Shown: piece by piece, positions 32,083-41,853 of the stretch
Layout of the letters: each line of letters starts with the position of its first letter
Numbering within the stretch: the stretch's first letter is position 1
NCBI GenBank assembly: GCA_020639075.1
Contig: JACKHI010000001.1
Span: 2,666,001-2,730,000, forward strand
Direction of reading: 5' to 3'
Length of the DNA: 64,000 nucleotides
Source of the DNA: Phycisphaerales bacterium
GTDB taxonomy: Bacteria > Planctomycetota > Phycisphaerae > UBA1845 > UTPLA1
Program-made: the position numbers and the translations under genes
Notes under the pieces: model-generated
What the model was told of the DNA's origin: nothing
What the model saw: only the letters and a program-made list of their open reading frames with translations
The model's database searches: none

Positions 32083-33405
32083 ATGCAATTCTTCGATCGA
32101 ATCGTCAATTCGCTGCGTCGAGCCCGTCCGTCTGTTCCGCGCCCCGGGGTCCTCGTGGGCCGGCAGTCAAATGAGCTCTGGCGCGAGTATCCGGCTGACG
32201 GTCTGACGCCGCAGAAGCTGGTCGCGATCATGCGTGAAGCGGACTCGGGCGATCTGGCCGCCCAGATGGCCCTCTTCGAGCAAATGGAAGAACGCGATGC
32301 GCATCTCTTCAGCGTCGCCAACACGCGGCGGCTTGCGATTACCGGTCTTCCGTGGGAAGTCGTGTCGGCGACGGAGATGCCGGGCTGGCGAAGCGCTCCG
32401 ATCGGACCGGCCGGCGACAAATCGTTGGCGGACGAAGCGGCGGCCTTCTGCGATGAGACGTTGCGCGGGCTTTGCGAATTCGACGACGCACTTGCGCATC
32501 TGTCGCTGGCGTTTGGTCGGAACATATCAATCGTCGAGCTCGTCTGGGAACCGGGCGCGGGCGGCGTACGACTTGCCGGTATGGTCCCGATTGCGTTCGA
32601 CCGGCTCATGATCAACGACGCGGGGGAGACGCGGATCCTGACGGACGAGGAGCGATTCAAGGGGATCGCCCTGCCGCCGGACAAGTTCATCGTGCATTCG
32701 CCGCACGCGCGGAGCGGTCATGCGATGCGCGGCGGGCTGTTGCGCGTAACGGCGCTGGCGTACCTCGCGAAGCACTTCGCCATCAAGGACTGGATGATCT
32801 TCGCCGAAGTCTTCGGCATGCCGGTTCGCATCGCGCGATACGCGCCGAATGCGACGGAGCGCGAGAAGCGCGAACTGCTGTCGATGTTGAAGCAGCTCGG
32901 AGCGGATGCGACGGGGATTTTCTCGAAGGCCGTCGATGTCGAGATCGTGCAGTCGCGGCTGCCCGGGGAGACGAATCTCTACGAGAATCTGTGTCTCTAC
33001 TTCGATCGAGAGATCAGCAAGGCGTGGCTCGGGCAGACGCTGACGACGGATACGATCCGGACGCGCGCGAGCGCGGGGGCCGCAGCCGTACACGATCGAG
33101 TGCGGCGCGATTTGCGCGACGACGATCTGCGCCGGGAGTCGGCGACGCTGCGTCGCGATGTCCTGGGGCCATTGACGCGGCTTCGATTCGGCCCCGACGC
33201 GCCGGTGCCGCATTTCCGGAGGATTCCGGATCTGACGCTGGAGCCGGAGCGGCTGGCGGCACTGCTGGACACGGCGGTCAACCGGCTCGGCGCGCGTGTG
33301 CCACGGCGATGGGCGCATGCAGCATTGGGAATACCCGAGGCGAACGCCTCCGAGGAAACCGTGCGGGGGCGAGGTAGCAACCTGTCTGTTCCTCGCACGA
33401 ATTGA
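32083..33405 (+). CDS. Mu-like portal protein (DUF935)
   Basis: A 440-aa protein of the DUF935/Mu gp29 family that forms the ring through which DNA enters the head. Family segments are LVAIMREADSGDLAAQMALF, HLFSVANTRRLAITGLPWEV, FIVHSPHARSGHAMRGGLLR, KDWMIFAEVFGMP and ISKAWLGQTLTTD. The start 32083 has GGGAG 7 nt upstream. In Mu the next gene is a MuF-type head protein; here there is none, and host-type genes follow. Confidence 0.88.
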   Translation: MQFFDRIVNSLRRARPSVPRPGVLVGRQSNELWREYPADGLTPQKLVAIMREADSGDLAAQMALFEQMEERDAHLFSVANTRRLAITGLPWEVVSATEMPGWRSAPIGPAGDKSLADEAAAFCDETLRGLCEFDDALAHLSLAFGRNISIVELVWEPGAGGVRLAGMVPIAFDRLMINDAGETRILTDEERFKGIALPPDKFIVHSPHARSGHAMRGGLLRVTALAYLAKHFAIKDWMIFAEVFGMPVRIARYAPNATEREKRELLSMLKQLGADATGIFSKAVDVEIVQSRLPGETNLYENLCLYFDREISKAWLGQTLTTDTIRTRASAGAAAVHDRVRRDLRDDDLRRESATLRRDVLGPLTRLRFGPDAPVPHFRRIPDLTLEPERLAALLDTAVNRLGARVPRRWAHAALGIPEANASEETVRGRGSNLSVPRTN

Positions 33406-33591
33406 CGGCCGCCGCCGCCATGAACGGCACGCCTCCGCGACCGACTCGATGGCTTTGACGAAATACCTGCCAATATGCGTACAGAATCCGCGTTGCATCC
33501 GGCCTGATTCCAGACACTATTGAAACCCGTTGCACGACAAAAGCGATTCTGGTTTCATGGTCATTGTCCGGCGATCAGAAGGACGCACGTC

Positions 33592-34794
33592 ATGGCGAAC
33601 AGCACGGCCCAGATTCCGTACACTTATCCGTCGCATGCGCGGTATCGACAGAAGCGCATTCGAATGCAACGGCTGGGCCCACCTGCGTCCATAGCGATCT
33701 CGGCGATCGTCTTCGCGTTGATTGCCGTTCCCGTCTCACAGGTGATCGCGCCCATGGTCGCGAGCATTTCCAACTGGTATTCAATCCTCGCGGCGAGCTC
33801 ATTCGTGCTCGTTGCCTGGATGGCAGTCAGTCTTGCAGTCTCGTACGTGCTCGCCCGCTGCACTTACTACGTGTGTCGATATCGGACGATTTCCATCCCG
33901 GTGTCATCGTGCGATCACTGTCAATATGACCTTTCGAATAACATCAGTGGCAAATGTCCCGAGTGCGGACATGAGATATCAACGCTTCCAACCGAGGAAC
34001 TTCGTTCCACTCGACTGGGCCGCCGCGCTGTTCGATTTGTCGGGATTGTCTCCGCATTCATGGCTGTTGTCGTTCTCGCGACGCTTGCCGTCGGCTGGAT
34101 CGGTATACGCTTTGCATCAGTTATTCCGATGCGCCCCGCGCCGGTCACGGCGCCGGTCGGCCAGCCGTCGCTTGCGACGATTTCCGATTCGCAAGGGACG
34201 ATTACCGTCGCAGCGGCGACGACCAAGTCGTCGAGCGGCATTCGAGGCAGTGTTCAGTTCGCCGACGAATCGTCAGCCAGTCCGACTGCCGTCGCGAACT
34301 GCGTCGTGTACATCAGGAATGGTCCTGCGACGGGTGCACCCGCGAACACGACGCCATTTGTTTTCGACCTCGTACCGAACGGATTCAGCACGATGCAGGT
34401 GTGCATTCAGGCAGGTCAGCCGATGATCGTGCGTAACCTCGATAGCGTCGGCCGGCAATTCCAGTCGGGCAGACGTCGCCCTGCCAATCCACCCCAGATG
34501 CGCGCACTTCCCCAATCCGGAATGCAGTTCACCACAAGCTTCGCAATTCCGGAACGAGACATTGCGATCTTCGATACGATTTATGCGCGGGCGGGTACCG
34601 TCCGCATGCACGTGTTCGGTCATCCGTATTTCACGATGACGGATTCGACGGGGGCGTTTGCCCTTCCGATGCTGCCGGCCGGCACATACGAACTCGTCTG
34701 CGAAAGCGAGCGCTACGGGCGAGTCACGGGCGACATTGTGGTAACGGATTCTTCGCCGTTGGCCATCGAAGTCGTTTACGATGATCTGCGCTAG
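33592..34794 (+). CDS. Zinc-ribbon, two-helix membrane protein with cupredoxin-like exterior
   Basis: A 400-aa protein of unusual layout. Two hydrophobic helices lie at about 35-57 and 66-88. A zinc ribbon follows, CDHC at about 106 and CPEC at about 122. A third helix is at about 153-175. The rest is outside the cytoplasm: a plastocyanin-like domain (CVVYIRNGPATG, MQVCIQAGQPMIVRNLDSVG) and a carboxypeptidase-regulatory-like beta domain (MTDSTGAFALPMLPAGTYEL). The usual copper-binding His and Cys ligands are not evident, so I call it cupredoxin-like by shape only. It is the first non-phage gene after the portal. Confidence 0.6.
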   Translation: MANSTAQIPYTYPSHARYRQKRIRMQRLGPPASIAISAIVFALIAVPVSQVIAPMVASISNWYSILAASSFVLVAWMAVSLAVSYVLARCTYYVCRYRTISIPVSSCDHCQYDLSNNISGKCPECGHEISTLPTEELRSTRLGRRAVRFVGIVSAFMAVVVLATLAVGWIGIRFASVIPMRPAPVTAPVGQPSLATISDSQGTITVAAATTKSSSGIRGSVQFADESSASPTAVANCVVYIRNGPATGAPANTTPFVFDLVPNGFSTMQVCIQAGQPMIVRNLDSVGRQFQSGRRRPANPPQMRALPQSGMQFTTSFAIPERDIAIFDTIYARAGTVRMHVFGHPYFTMTDSTGAFALPMLPAGTYELVCESERYGRVTGDIVVTDSSPLAIEVVYDDLR

Positions 34795-35002
34795 CGATCC
34801 CCGCCCCCAAAGCCAGCAGGAAATCGGGCCATCTTGGGGCTTGCGGGCTTGAAGTATTCCACACATTTAGGTAGTTTGATTCCTGGGCGCCGGGGGGGAT
34901 CGAGCCTTTCCGGCAGATTTTCATCGTCAGACGCGGCGGGCCCGCTTTGGCAAACACAATTCAGTCATTACGAACCAAGCGGAAGCGATTCTGGGGAGAA
35001 TC

Positions 35003-38000
35003 ATGAACCGATTCAACATCCTGGCCGGTGGATTGATCTGTCTGTTCGGATTTGTCAGTATCACGGGCGGCGCAACGCTGTCGCCGGTGATTGACGGGTA
35101 TGTCTCGAACACCGTAGCGAACGGTCCGTTTATCAACGTCAATACAACGGGCGATTCCGCGCTTGCGCTGGTCCAGTCGAGCCACGAGGATCGAGCGATC
35201 TTCGAATTTGATGTTCGAAGCTACGGCAGCGGCGCTGTGATTGACAGTCTGTCGTTTCGCTTTCGCATTGTGGCGTCAAACTCCAGCAGTCAAGGGCCGC
35301 ACACGATCAACTTCTATGCTTACTCCGGAGACGGCGCGATCACAGCTGCCGATGCGACGGTATCTGGGACATTGATCGGTTCGTTGGTCGCTCCCGATCT
35401 CGGAGTGATGGAGATTGCCGTTGACGGCGCGACGATCGAGGCATTGATTCAGTCGTCGGACTACCTGGGAATCCGCATTCAATCGACGGGTCCCGGCGGC
35501 ATTTTCGTCGGAACGACGGAGCATTTCGTTGCGGAATTCAGGCCGACGCTCTCGCTGTTGCCGGATCGCGTGTGGCATGTCAATGACGATGCAGCGCCCG
35601 GCGGCGACGGTCTGACCTGGGCGACGGCTTTCAACGACCTCCAGATGGCAATGGACAGCGCCCAGCCCGGTGAGGAAATCTGGGTGGCGGAAGGCGTCTA
35701 TCGCCCGACCAAACGCACGATTGCAGCGGACCCGCGATCGGCGACATTCGAACTGCGTAACGGCACACGGCTCTACGGCGGTTTTCACGGATTCGAAACA
35801 ACGCGCCGAATCCGGCATCCGTTCGAAATCAAGTCGACGCTGCACGGCGACCTGCTTGCTGACGACGTCGGGTTTTCGAATCGCGGAGACAACGCGTATC
35901 ACGTCGTCAGCGCGTTGTTCGGCACGACGGATGCAGTCATCGACGGATTCGATATCACTCGCGGCAATGCCTCGGGTGCAACGCCGGATCGGCAGATCGG
36001 CGCAGGGTTCTACGCCAGCTCGGGGACGCCATACGTCCGTAACTGCACGATTCGAGACAACAGTGCGAGCAACCAGGGCGACGGCGCGTATTGCTCCAAT
36101 TCGTCGGGCAATACCTACTTCATCAATTGCATCTTCGATCAACATACATCGGGGGAAGCGCTTCGACTTTCCGGCTCAACGACGAATGCCACGATCCTGA
36201 ACTGCCTGTTCACGCGATACGATCGTGGATTGATCACGGGTACGGCAACGGCACATGTGACCAATTCGATCTTCAAAGCCAACACGGGGTTTACGACATT
36301 CGAATCCGACCATATCAGCGGCAACATCATCATCAATCGTTCGTGCGTTCAAAATTGGACGGGGAACTTCGGCGGCCAGGGGAACTTCGGCGATGATCCG
36401 ATGCTCGTCTCATTCGGCACGAGTGGATCGGATTATCACACGCTGCCGGGCTCACCTTGCCGGGACGCGGGCGACGCATCCGATTTCCCGCCGGACATCG
36501 ACGATTTGGACGAGGACGGCGACTTCGACGAACCGATGCCGATCGATCTGAGCGGTCAGACCCGAATTGCCGACGACACATGCCAGGCGGATACCGGCGT
36601 TCCGGATGCCGGCGGCGCAGTCATCGACATCGGTCCATACGAGTATTCCCCGACGCAGCCGGCGCCGACGACGAGTCGATTGTATGTGGACCCAATGGCG
36701 ATGGGCGCAAACAACGGTACGAGTTGGTCGGACGCCTTCGTCGAGCTGCGCGATGCGATGGATGCGGCGTATTACCATCCGTGCGCAGGCGTCGAGGAAA
36801 TCTGGGTCGTGTCGGGAACTTATCTGCCGTCGGATGCGGCCGATCGATTCGCGAGTTTCAAGCTGTCCGACGATGTGAAAGTCTACGGAGGGTTCAGCGG
36901 CGGCGAGAATGCGCTCGAACAGCGCAATGCAGATCCGATGACGAACGGGTCCATACTCAGCGGAAACATCGGAGACGCAAACGCGACGGACAACGTGTAC
37001 ACTGTCGTCGACGTGACTCGATCGAGCGCGCTGGCGACGCTGGACGGCTTCACGATCACCGGCGGATATGCCGATCAACGCTCGTCGACATCGCCTCGCG
37101 GAACGGGCGGCGGGATCTTCGGGCTCGAATCCAACTTGCATCTTCGGAATCTGCGAATCACAGACAATATCGCGTACGTCGGCGGCGGCGTGAATATTGA
37201 CGACGGCAATCCCGTGTTTGAGGACTGCACGATCGACTCAAACACACTCTTCGAGAACGTCAATGTCAACCGCGCGGCGGGCGTGAACATCGGCATCGGC
37301 CTGCGACCCGAGTTTCGTCGCTGCCGATTCCTCAACAACCAACGAGAGACGGCGATCGGCGGCGCCCTGTCGTTTCGTGGATCCGTCGGGCGAATACCGA
37401 TTGTGGACTGTGATTTCGAGGACAACATCGCAGGCATCGGCGGCGCGATCAGCTACGACCTGAACGCATCCGTGGATATCGTGAATTGCCGGTTCAGGAA
37501 CAATCGCGGATACGTCGAGAGTTTCCCCAACTCGCACAGCGGCGCGCTCTTCCTTCTGGGAGGCGACGTCACGTTGACCAATTGCGAATTCGTCGGGAAC
37601 GTCGGCCGCAATTTCGGCGGCGCGATCGTTTCGGGCTACCTGTCGAATCTAGAGATCTCGAATTGCACTTTCACCGACAACCATACAGACGGAAATGGCG
37701 GCGGGATCATTGCGATCGCATCCACGATCACGATTCGCAACAGCATCCTCTGGGGCAATACGGACAACGGCGGCGCGAACGGCGACGCAGGCGCACAGAT
37801 ATACGATGAGTCCTCTGACGGACCGAACACGATCACGATGGAGTACAGTTGCGTGCAGGACGGCAACCCCGGCGACGGAAGCGTCTATGTTGGGGCAGGA
37901 AACATCGATGTGGATCCCCAGTTCGTCGGGGTGGATGATGTACATCTGTCGATGACATCGCCGTGCCTCGATGCTGGTGACAACACCGGCGTTGCGCCCG

Positions 38001-38566
38001 ACGTGCTCGATATCGATGGCAATGCCGATACCGCGGAACCCATTCCGTATGATCTGGACGGCGTCGCACGTTTCAGTGACGCGCCCGCCGTGGATACGGG
38101 CAATCCTGACGGTGTTCATCCCATCGTGGATATGGGTGCGTATGAACTGGTCTCGAGTTTCGTCGCGCGCCTGGGCGACATGAACTGCGATACGCTCGTG
38201 GATGGGCGGGATGTCGAGCCGTTTATCTTGGCGATGACCGATCCGCTGGAATTCATGGCACGCTATCCCGACTGCAATGCGGCAAACGGCGACATCGACG
38301 AGAACAGCGTTCTGGAACTGGCGGACCTGCCAGGCTTCATCTACCTCCTGCTCGATCGCTCGGTTGAATTTCGCCCGGGCGACATGAATTGTGATGGTTT
38401 GGTGAACGGCATCGACGTCGGCGCGTTCGCCCTGGCTGTGACGGACCCGGCGCATTTTGAGTCGACATTCCCGAACTGCTCGTTGTTGAACGGGGATTTG
38501 AGCGGCGATCAAACGGTACAGCTTGACGATCTGCCGTTCTTCGTGGACCTGCTGCTCGCTGACTAG
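35003..38566 (+). CDS. Large secreted right-handed beta-helix protein with dockerin-like repeats
   Basis: A 1187-aa exoprotein. A signal peptide (1-23) precedes a beta-sandwich at about 25-185 (DRAIFEFDVRSYG). Two polymorphic-repeat beta-helix halves follow, opening with WHVNDDAAPGGDGLTWATAF and LYVDPMAMGANNGTSWSDAF. They contain many N-C-x-F repeats such as NCEFVGNVGRNFGGAI. The C-terminus carries two GDMNCDG repeats (GDMNCDTLVDGRDVEPF and GDMNCDGLVNGIDVGAF), each followed by a second half-site. GGGGAGAATC precedes the ATG. Such proteins are typical planctomycete surface or matrix proteins; the ligand is unknown. Confidence 0.82.
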   Translation: MNRFNILAGGLICLFGFVSITGGATLSPVIDGYVSNTVANGPFINVNTTGDSALALVQSSHEDRAIFEFDVRSYGSGAVIDSLSFRFRIVASNSSSQGPHTINFYAYSGDGAITAADATVSGTLIGSLVAPDLGVMEIAVDGATIEALIQSSDYLGIRIQSTGPGGIFVGTTEHFVAEFRPTLSLLPDRVWHVNDDAAPGGDGLTWATAFNDLQMAMDSAQPGEEIWVAEGVYRPTKRTIAADPRSATFELRNGTRLYGGFHGFETTRRIRHPFEIKSTLHGDLLADDVGFSNRGDNAYHVVSALFGTTDAVIDGFDITRGNASGATPDRQIGAGFYASSGTPYVRNCTIRDNSASNQGDGAYCSNSSGNTYFINCIFDQHTSGEALRLSGSTTNATILNCLFTRYDRGLITGTATAHVTNSIFKANTGFTTFESDHISGNIIINRSCVQNWTGNFGGQGNFGDDPMLVSFGTSGSDYHTLPGSPCRDAGDASDFPPDIDDLDEDGDFDEPMPIDLSGQTRIADDTCQADTGVPDAGGAVIDIGPYEYSPTQPAPTTSRLYVDPMAMGANNGTSWSDAFVELRDAMDAAYYHPCAGVEEIWVVSGTYLPSDAADRFASFKLSDDVKVYGGFSGGENALEQRNADPMTNGSILSGNIGDANATDNVYTVVDVTRSSALATLDGFTITGGYADQRSSTSPRGTGGGIFGLESNLHLRNLRITDNIAYVGGGVNIDDGNPVFEDCTIDSNTLFENVNVNRAAGVNIGIGLRPEFRRCRFLNNQRETAIGGALSFRGSVGRIPIVDCDFEDNIAGIGGAISYDLNASVDIVNCRFRNNRGYVESFPNSHSGALFLLGGDVTLTNCEFVGNVGRNFGGAIVSGYLSNLEISNCTFTDNHTDGNGGGIIAIASTITIRNSILWGNTDNGGANGDAGAQIYDESSDGPNTITMEYSCVQDGNPGDGSVYVGAGNIDVDPQFVGVDDVHLSMTSPCLDAGDNTGVAPDVLDIDGNADTAEPIPYDLDGVARFSDAPAVDTGNPDGVHPIVDMGAYELVSSFVARLGDMNCDTLVDGRDVEPFILAMTDPLEFMARYPDCNAANGDIDENSVLELADLPGFIYLLLDRSVEFRPGDMNCDGLVNGIDVGAFALAVTDPAHFESTFPNCSLLNGDLSGDQTVQLDDLPFFVDLLLAD

Positions 38567-38937
38567 GGATGTGAAGCGGCGTCGCGCGAGCAACGCACGA
38601 TGGCTCCGCAGTCGGCTGCTGAAACCAATGCCGGATCGACCGTGCGATGGTCACAATCGGCCCGGATTCACGGAACGGAATCGACCCCGCGGATTGGTCG
38701 GCCGAGCCGACTGGCCCTCGGCGATCATACTAACGCAACGCCATATGATTCAGTGATTTATGTCACGCCGCCCGCGCGCAATCCGGCCTGAGGGCGGTTC
38801 TCGCCAAGGGTGCCGATAGGCGAGCGCGGATCGTTGAATCCCGTCCGAAAACTCGATATCATAGCTGACTGAGACGCGCGGATTGCGCGCCTGGGAAAGT
38901 AGCAAGTCTCTCGTCTCGAAGAAGGGAATAAAGAAGC
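38567..38937. other. Intergenic with folded leader of the PEP-CTERM gene
   Basis: No gene seen. Near 38872-38916 the sequence can fold with GAGAC/GTCTC closing a GCGCG hairpin, just before the PEP-CTERM gene and its GAAGAAGGG ribosome site. A regulatory leader is possible; no known riboswitch recognised. Confidence 0.35.
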
Positions 38938-39654
38938 ATGTTCAATCGACGACATCAAACGGCGGTCGCGGCTTTGGCGATCGTCGCGCTCTTTGCGACG
39001 CTGCCGGCAACGGCTGCGGAAATAGAAGTCGGCTCAGCCATGGGAACGGTCACACTGAACAGCGACACCGTCGGAACCGTTGATCCGATCGCCGGGACGG
39101 ATGCGTTCCAGTGGACCGGCAACATGACGAACTCGACGATGGGCTGGGGGCTCACGTGGGATCTGACGATCGATCCGGACCCCGGAATCTCCGGCGTTGC
39201 GGCGTTCACGAATCTGACCGGCGTCACGATGAACTTCACGTATAACGTGTCGGCGCTCTCGACGATTGCGATCGGCAGCCCGACGGTATTCGGCTCATCG
39301 GCGATTACCGTGACTGACGGCGTATCGCTCGGCGGTGCGACGATGTCGGCGTTGACGGGCGACTCGATCTACAACGCGTTTATCAATGCGGCGACGCAGG
39401 GAACGTTGTTCAACGATCCCTATTCGCTCGTCGCCCCACAGTTCGGATCCAACTCCGACAACGCGAGCTGGGGACCGCAGGCGGCGACTGGACCGCTGGC
39501 CATCGGCGACACGTTCGGCATCAATCACGACTTCAGCCTGACGCCGGGCGACCAGGCGACGGTCAACAGCAATTTCTTCATCATTCCGGAACCGGCGACG
39601 CTGGGCTTGCTCGCGTTCGGCGGCATCGTCATGCTTCGACGCCGCAGTCGCTGA
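38938..39654 (+). CDS. PEP-CTERM sorting-signal protein
   Basis: A 238-aa secreted protein. The signal peptide ends near TLPATAAE (residue 24). The C-terminus is a full PEP-CTERM tripartite signal: the PEP motif in IPEPATLG, a hydrophobic helix (LLAFGGIVML) and a basic end RRRSR. That is the mark of exosortase-processed proteins. The mature part is a Thr/Asn/Gly-rich beta domain with no known family. Exosortase is not in the window. A strong terminator follows. Confidence 0.85.
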   Translation: MFNRRHQTAVAALAIVALFATLPATAAEIEVGSAMGTVTLNSDTVGTVDPIAGTDAFQWTGNMTNSTMGWGLTWDLTIDPDPGISGVAAFTNLTGVTMNFTYNVSALSTIAIGSPTVFGSSAITVTDGVSLGGATMSALTGDSIYNAFINAATQGTLFNDPYSLVAPQFGSNSDNASWGPQAATGPLAIGDTFGINHDFSLTPGDQATVNSNFFIIPEPATLGLLAFGGIVMLRRRSR

Positions 39655-39683
39655 ATCATACGGAATCACCTGATTAGACAAGA

Positions 39684-39715
39684 AGGCCGATCGCGTTTGC
39701 GATCGGTCTTTTTTT
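39684..39715 (+). terminator. Terminator of the PEP-CTERM gene
   Basis: CCGATCGC-GTTT-GCGATCGG stem, extended by flanking pairs, followed by seven T. It starts 30 bp past the stop codon. Confidence 0.9.
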
Positions 39716-39872
39716 GTGTTCTTCACGCATTTGCGAGACGACACCCTGTATTCGTCCCTGCCCCTCAGAACTTTGGGCAGCAAGGCTCTTGACGACCATT
39801 GAAGCCCCGAAAAAAGTGGTCCATCACTGAATATCGTGAAGCTCCGTTGGCATCTGCGGTAGCGCAAGTACC

Positions 39873-39963
39873 GCGTCCCGATAGGGACGCGCTGAGAATA
39901 GCCCAGCCTTTCAAGGCTGGGATTGATAGTTGGTTACTACCATCGCCGTGCCGTAGGTACGGC
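39873..39963. repeat. Three-hairpin REP-like cluster upstream of the IS110 element
   Basis: GCGTCCC-GATA-GGGACGC (39873-39890), CCCAGCC-TTTCAA-GGCTGGG (39902-39921) and GCCGTA-GG-TACGGC (39950-39963). The arrangement recalls intergenic repeats common in planctomycete genomes. Confidence 0.6.
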
Positions 39964-40017
39964 GCGACTCCGCGCATCAAGCTCATCCCGTCCTGCTGGG
40001 CAACGCCGTGAACTGAA

Positions 40018-40130
40018 CACAGCTGCGGCAGCACCAGTCAGAGAAACTATGAGCGTGTTCCCCCGGTTGGGATAATTGACCCAAGTTGTTAGAGACGGGT
40101 TTGGTTATCTCACGAACGGAGGAACTCACA
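40018..40130 (+). ncRNA. Candidate bridge-RNA region of the IS110 element
   Basis: IS110-group elements encode a target-specifying bridge RNA in the non-coding end next to the recombinase gene. This 113-bp leader is the upstream candidate. The strong stem-loop at 41166-41210 is the downstream candidate if the element is of the IS1111 subgroup. I could not fold either with confidence. Confidence 0.3.
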
Positions 40131-41162
40131 ATGTTATATGTTGGCATGGACGTACATCTGTTGTCTACCACGATTTGCATTTTTGATCCGACGGCGGACG
40201 AACGGCGTCGATATCGCACGGTGAAGGTCCCGACGACCGCCGAGGCGATTCGTGGAGTGCTCGAGCCGCTGAACGGGGATTGCAAGGCCGTTTTCGAGAT
40301 CGGTCCTCATGCCCAGGCGATCATGGCCATTGTCAAACCCCTGGCCGCCGACGTTCTGGTCGCCAACCCATCCCTGATCCCGTGGCTCTTTCGCGACGGT
40401 CGCAAGAACGACAAGATCGACGCACGCAAGTTGGTGACGTTGCTCTATCTGAACCAGGTGCCGACGGTGCATCTGCCGAGGGCCGACATCGCCGCGTGGC
40501 GGGCGCTGATCAACCATCGCCGCACCGTGGTGAAGCGTCGCACCAGGGTCAAGAACCAGATTCGCTCGATCCTCCGCGCCTACCTGTACCGCTGCCCGCA
40601 CAGGAGTTGCTGGACGCGAGTCGGACGAATCTGGCTCTCGTCGCTGGCCTTCGACGAACTTCGTCAGTTCATGGTCGAATCGCAGACGGCGGAACTGGAC
40701 GGGCTCGACGAGAAGCTGAACGACATTCATCGCCAACTCGATCGGATCGCCAGGCTGCATTCGGACGTGGCGCTGCTACAGACGATTCCCGGCGTGGGAC
40801 CGCGCACTGCAGAAGCCGTCGTTGCCTTTACCGACGGCGTCAAACGCTTCCGCGATGGCAAACAGTTCTCGAGTAACTTCGGGGTCGTGCCGACGCTGGA
40901 TGTCTCGGATGGTCGCGGCCGCGAAGGATGTATATCGCGGCGCGGCGCCAGCGTGGTGCGTTGGCTGGTCGTCGAGGCGGCGCATGTGGTGATCCGACGC
41001 AACCCCGAAATGCGCGCCTTCTTCGAGCGAGTCCATCGCGGCAGGAAGGATCGGTACAAGAAGGCCATCGTCGCGACGGCTCGCAAGTTGTTGGTGATCG
41101 CGTATGCGATGATGCGGGATCAATCGAAATTCGCACCACAGCGCGTGAGTGCGGCCGCATGA
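40131..41162 (+). CDS. IS110-family transposase (DEDD recombinase)
   Basis: A 343-aa recombinase. The RuvC-like DEDD residues are D7 (VGMDVH), E56 (VFEIGPHAQ), D94 and D97 (KNDKIDARKL). The C-terminal Transposase_20 domain shows LQTIPGVGPRTAEAVVAFTD and the serine region around VSDGRGREGCISRRG, with S259 the likely nucleophile. ATG 40131 has GGAGGAA 8 nt upstream. The frame is intact. Confidence 0.92.
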   Translation: MLYVGMDVHLLSTTICIFDPTADERRRYRTVKVPTTAEAIRGVLEPLNGDCKAVFEIGPHAQAIMAIVKPLAADVLVANPSLIPWLFRDGRKNDKIDARKLVTLLYLNQVPTVHLPRADIAAWRALINHRRTVVKRRTRVKNQIRSILRAYLYRCPHRSCWTRVGRIWLSSLAFDELRQFMVESQTAELDGLDEKLNDIHRQLDRIARLHSDVALLQTIPGVGPRTAEAVVAFTDGVKRFRDGKQFSSNFGVVPTLDVSDGRGREGCISRRGASVVRWLVVEAAHVVIRRNPEMRAFFERVHRGRKDRYKKAIVATARKLLVIAYAMMRDQSKFAPQRVSAAA

Positions 41163-41165
41163 TCC

Positions 41166-41210
41166 GACCGTCGCGAGGCCTCCGATTGGGTGAAGGCCCC
41201 GCGATCGGTC
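41166..41210 (+). other. Long stem-loop just after the IS110 transposase
   Basis: GACCG, TCGCG and GGCCT pair with AGGCC, CGCGA and CGGTC, with single-base bulges, 3 nt past the stop codon. It may be a terminator or part of a 3' bridge RNA. Confidence 0.5.
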
Positions 41211-41760
41211 GAATCATGCTGAGGGTGTAAGACGAAAAAGTGCCGGCGACTGGCGTTGAAAAGGTCGCGGCGGACAGGAGCGTGAAACGGGTCAAGAACG
41301 ACGGGATGAATTGGAGTGAGCCCGAACGTGGCGGCTTGATCGTCGAACGGTTGAAAGAACCGCCGGCAGATCGATTCCAGAGAATGGGCCACTCCCCCTG
41401 CAAAATCTCATGTGCCCCGGCCGCATCGAAAGCTACGGAAGGTGAGCACGAATCAGAAGCCTGGAACATTATCCGTCAAAAAATCCCGCCCCTTGACAAA
41501 CACACGCTCATAGAAGCCGCCGTGTCCTCACGGCGGAGTCATGCCCATGTACGCTGGATGATTCGCCACGCTGAGACGGTGAGGCACTGATTAGAGCATT
41601 CAGTTCACGGCGTTGCCCGCTGGGACGGGACCTGAAAAACGGCCGCCAACCCCCCGTTGCAGACGGGGGGCCATTCTCATGTGATCCCTGCGGGATCCGG
41701 AGTGGATACATCTGTCGCTCTTGTACCAAGACACCGAATCATCCCGATTTTCCGTGATGA
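41211..41760. other. Intergenic with REP-like hairpins, no gene supported
   Basis: Hairpins include GCCGCCGTG/CACGGCGG near 41518-41537 and CCCCCCGT-5 nt-ACGGGGGG near 41650-41672. A short rightward frame at 41240-41590 has no family similarity. Confidence 0.45.
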
Positions 41761-41763
41761 ACC

Positions 41764-41805
41764 AAAAAAGAGCAGCTTGGCCATCCATCGATAACCAAGC
41801 TGCTC
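41764..41805 (-). terminator. Terminator of the small secreted protein gene
   Basis: On the minus strand an 11-bp stem GAGCAGCTTGG/CCAAGCTGCTC is followed by six T. A GC-only palindrome CGGCCGGCGCGCCGGCCG at 41820-41837 lies between it and the stop codon. Confidence 0.8.
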
Positions 41806-41853
41806 TCAACTGACTTCTGCGGCCGGCGCGCCGGCCGTCAGGCTGATTCGTGA

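Larger units (their letters stand above)
40018..41598 (+). mobile_element. IS110-family element, exact ends not determined
   Basis: Contains the IS110 transposase and non-coding flanks. Limits given are the inner edges of the flanking inverted repeat and are only outer bounds. Confidence 0.5.
39998..41618. repeat. 20-bp perfect inverted repeat enclosing the IS110 element
   Basis: GGGCAACGCCGTGAACTGAA at 39998-40017 occurs as its exact complement at 41599-41618, with further partial matching outside. IS110 elements normally lack terminal inverted repeats, so these are more likely two REP-type elements flanking the insertion. Confidence 0.65.
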
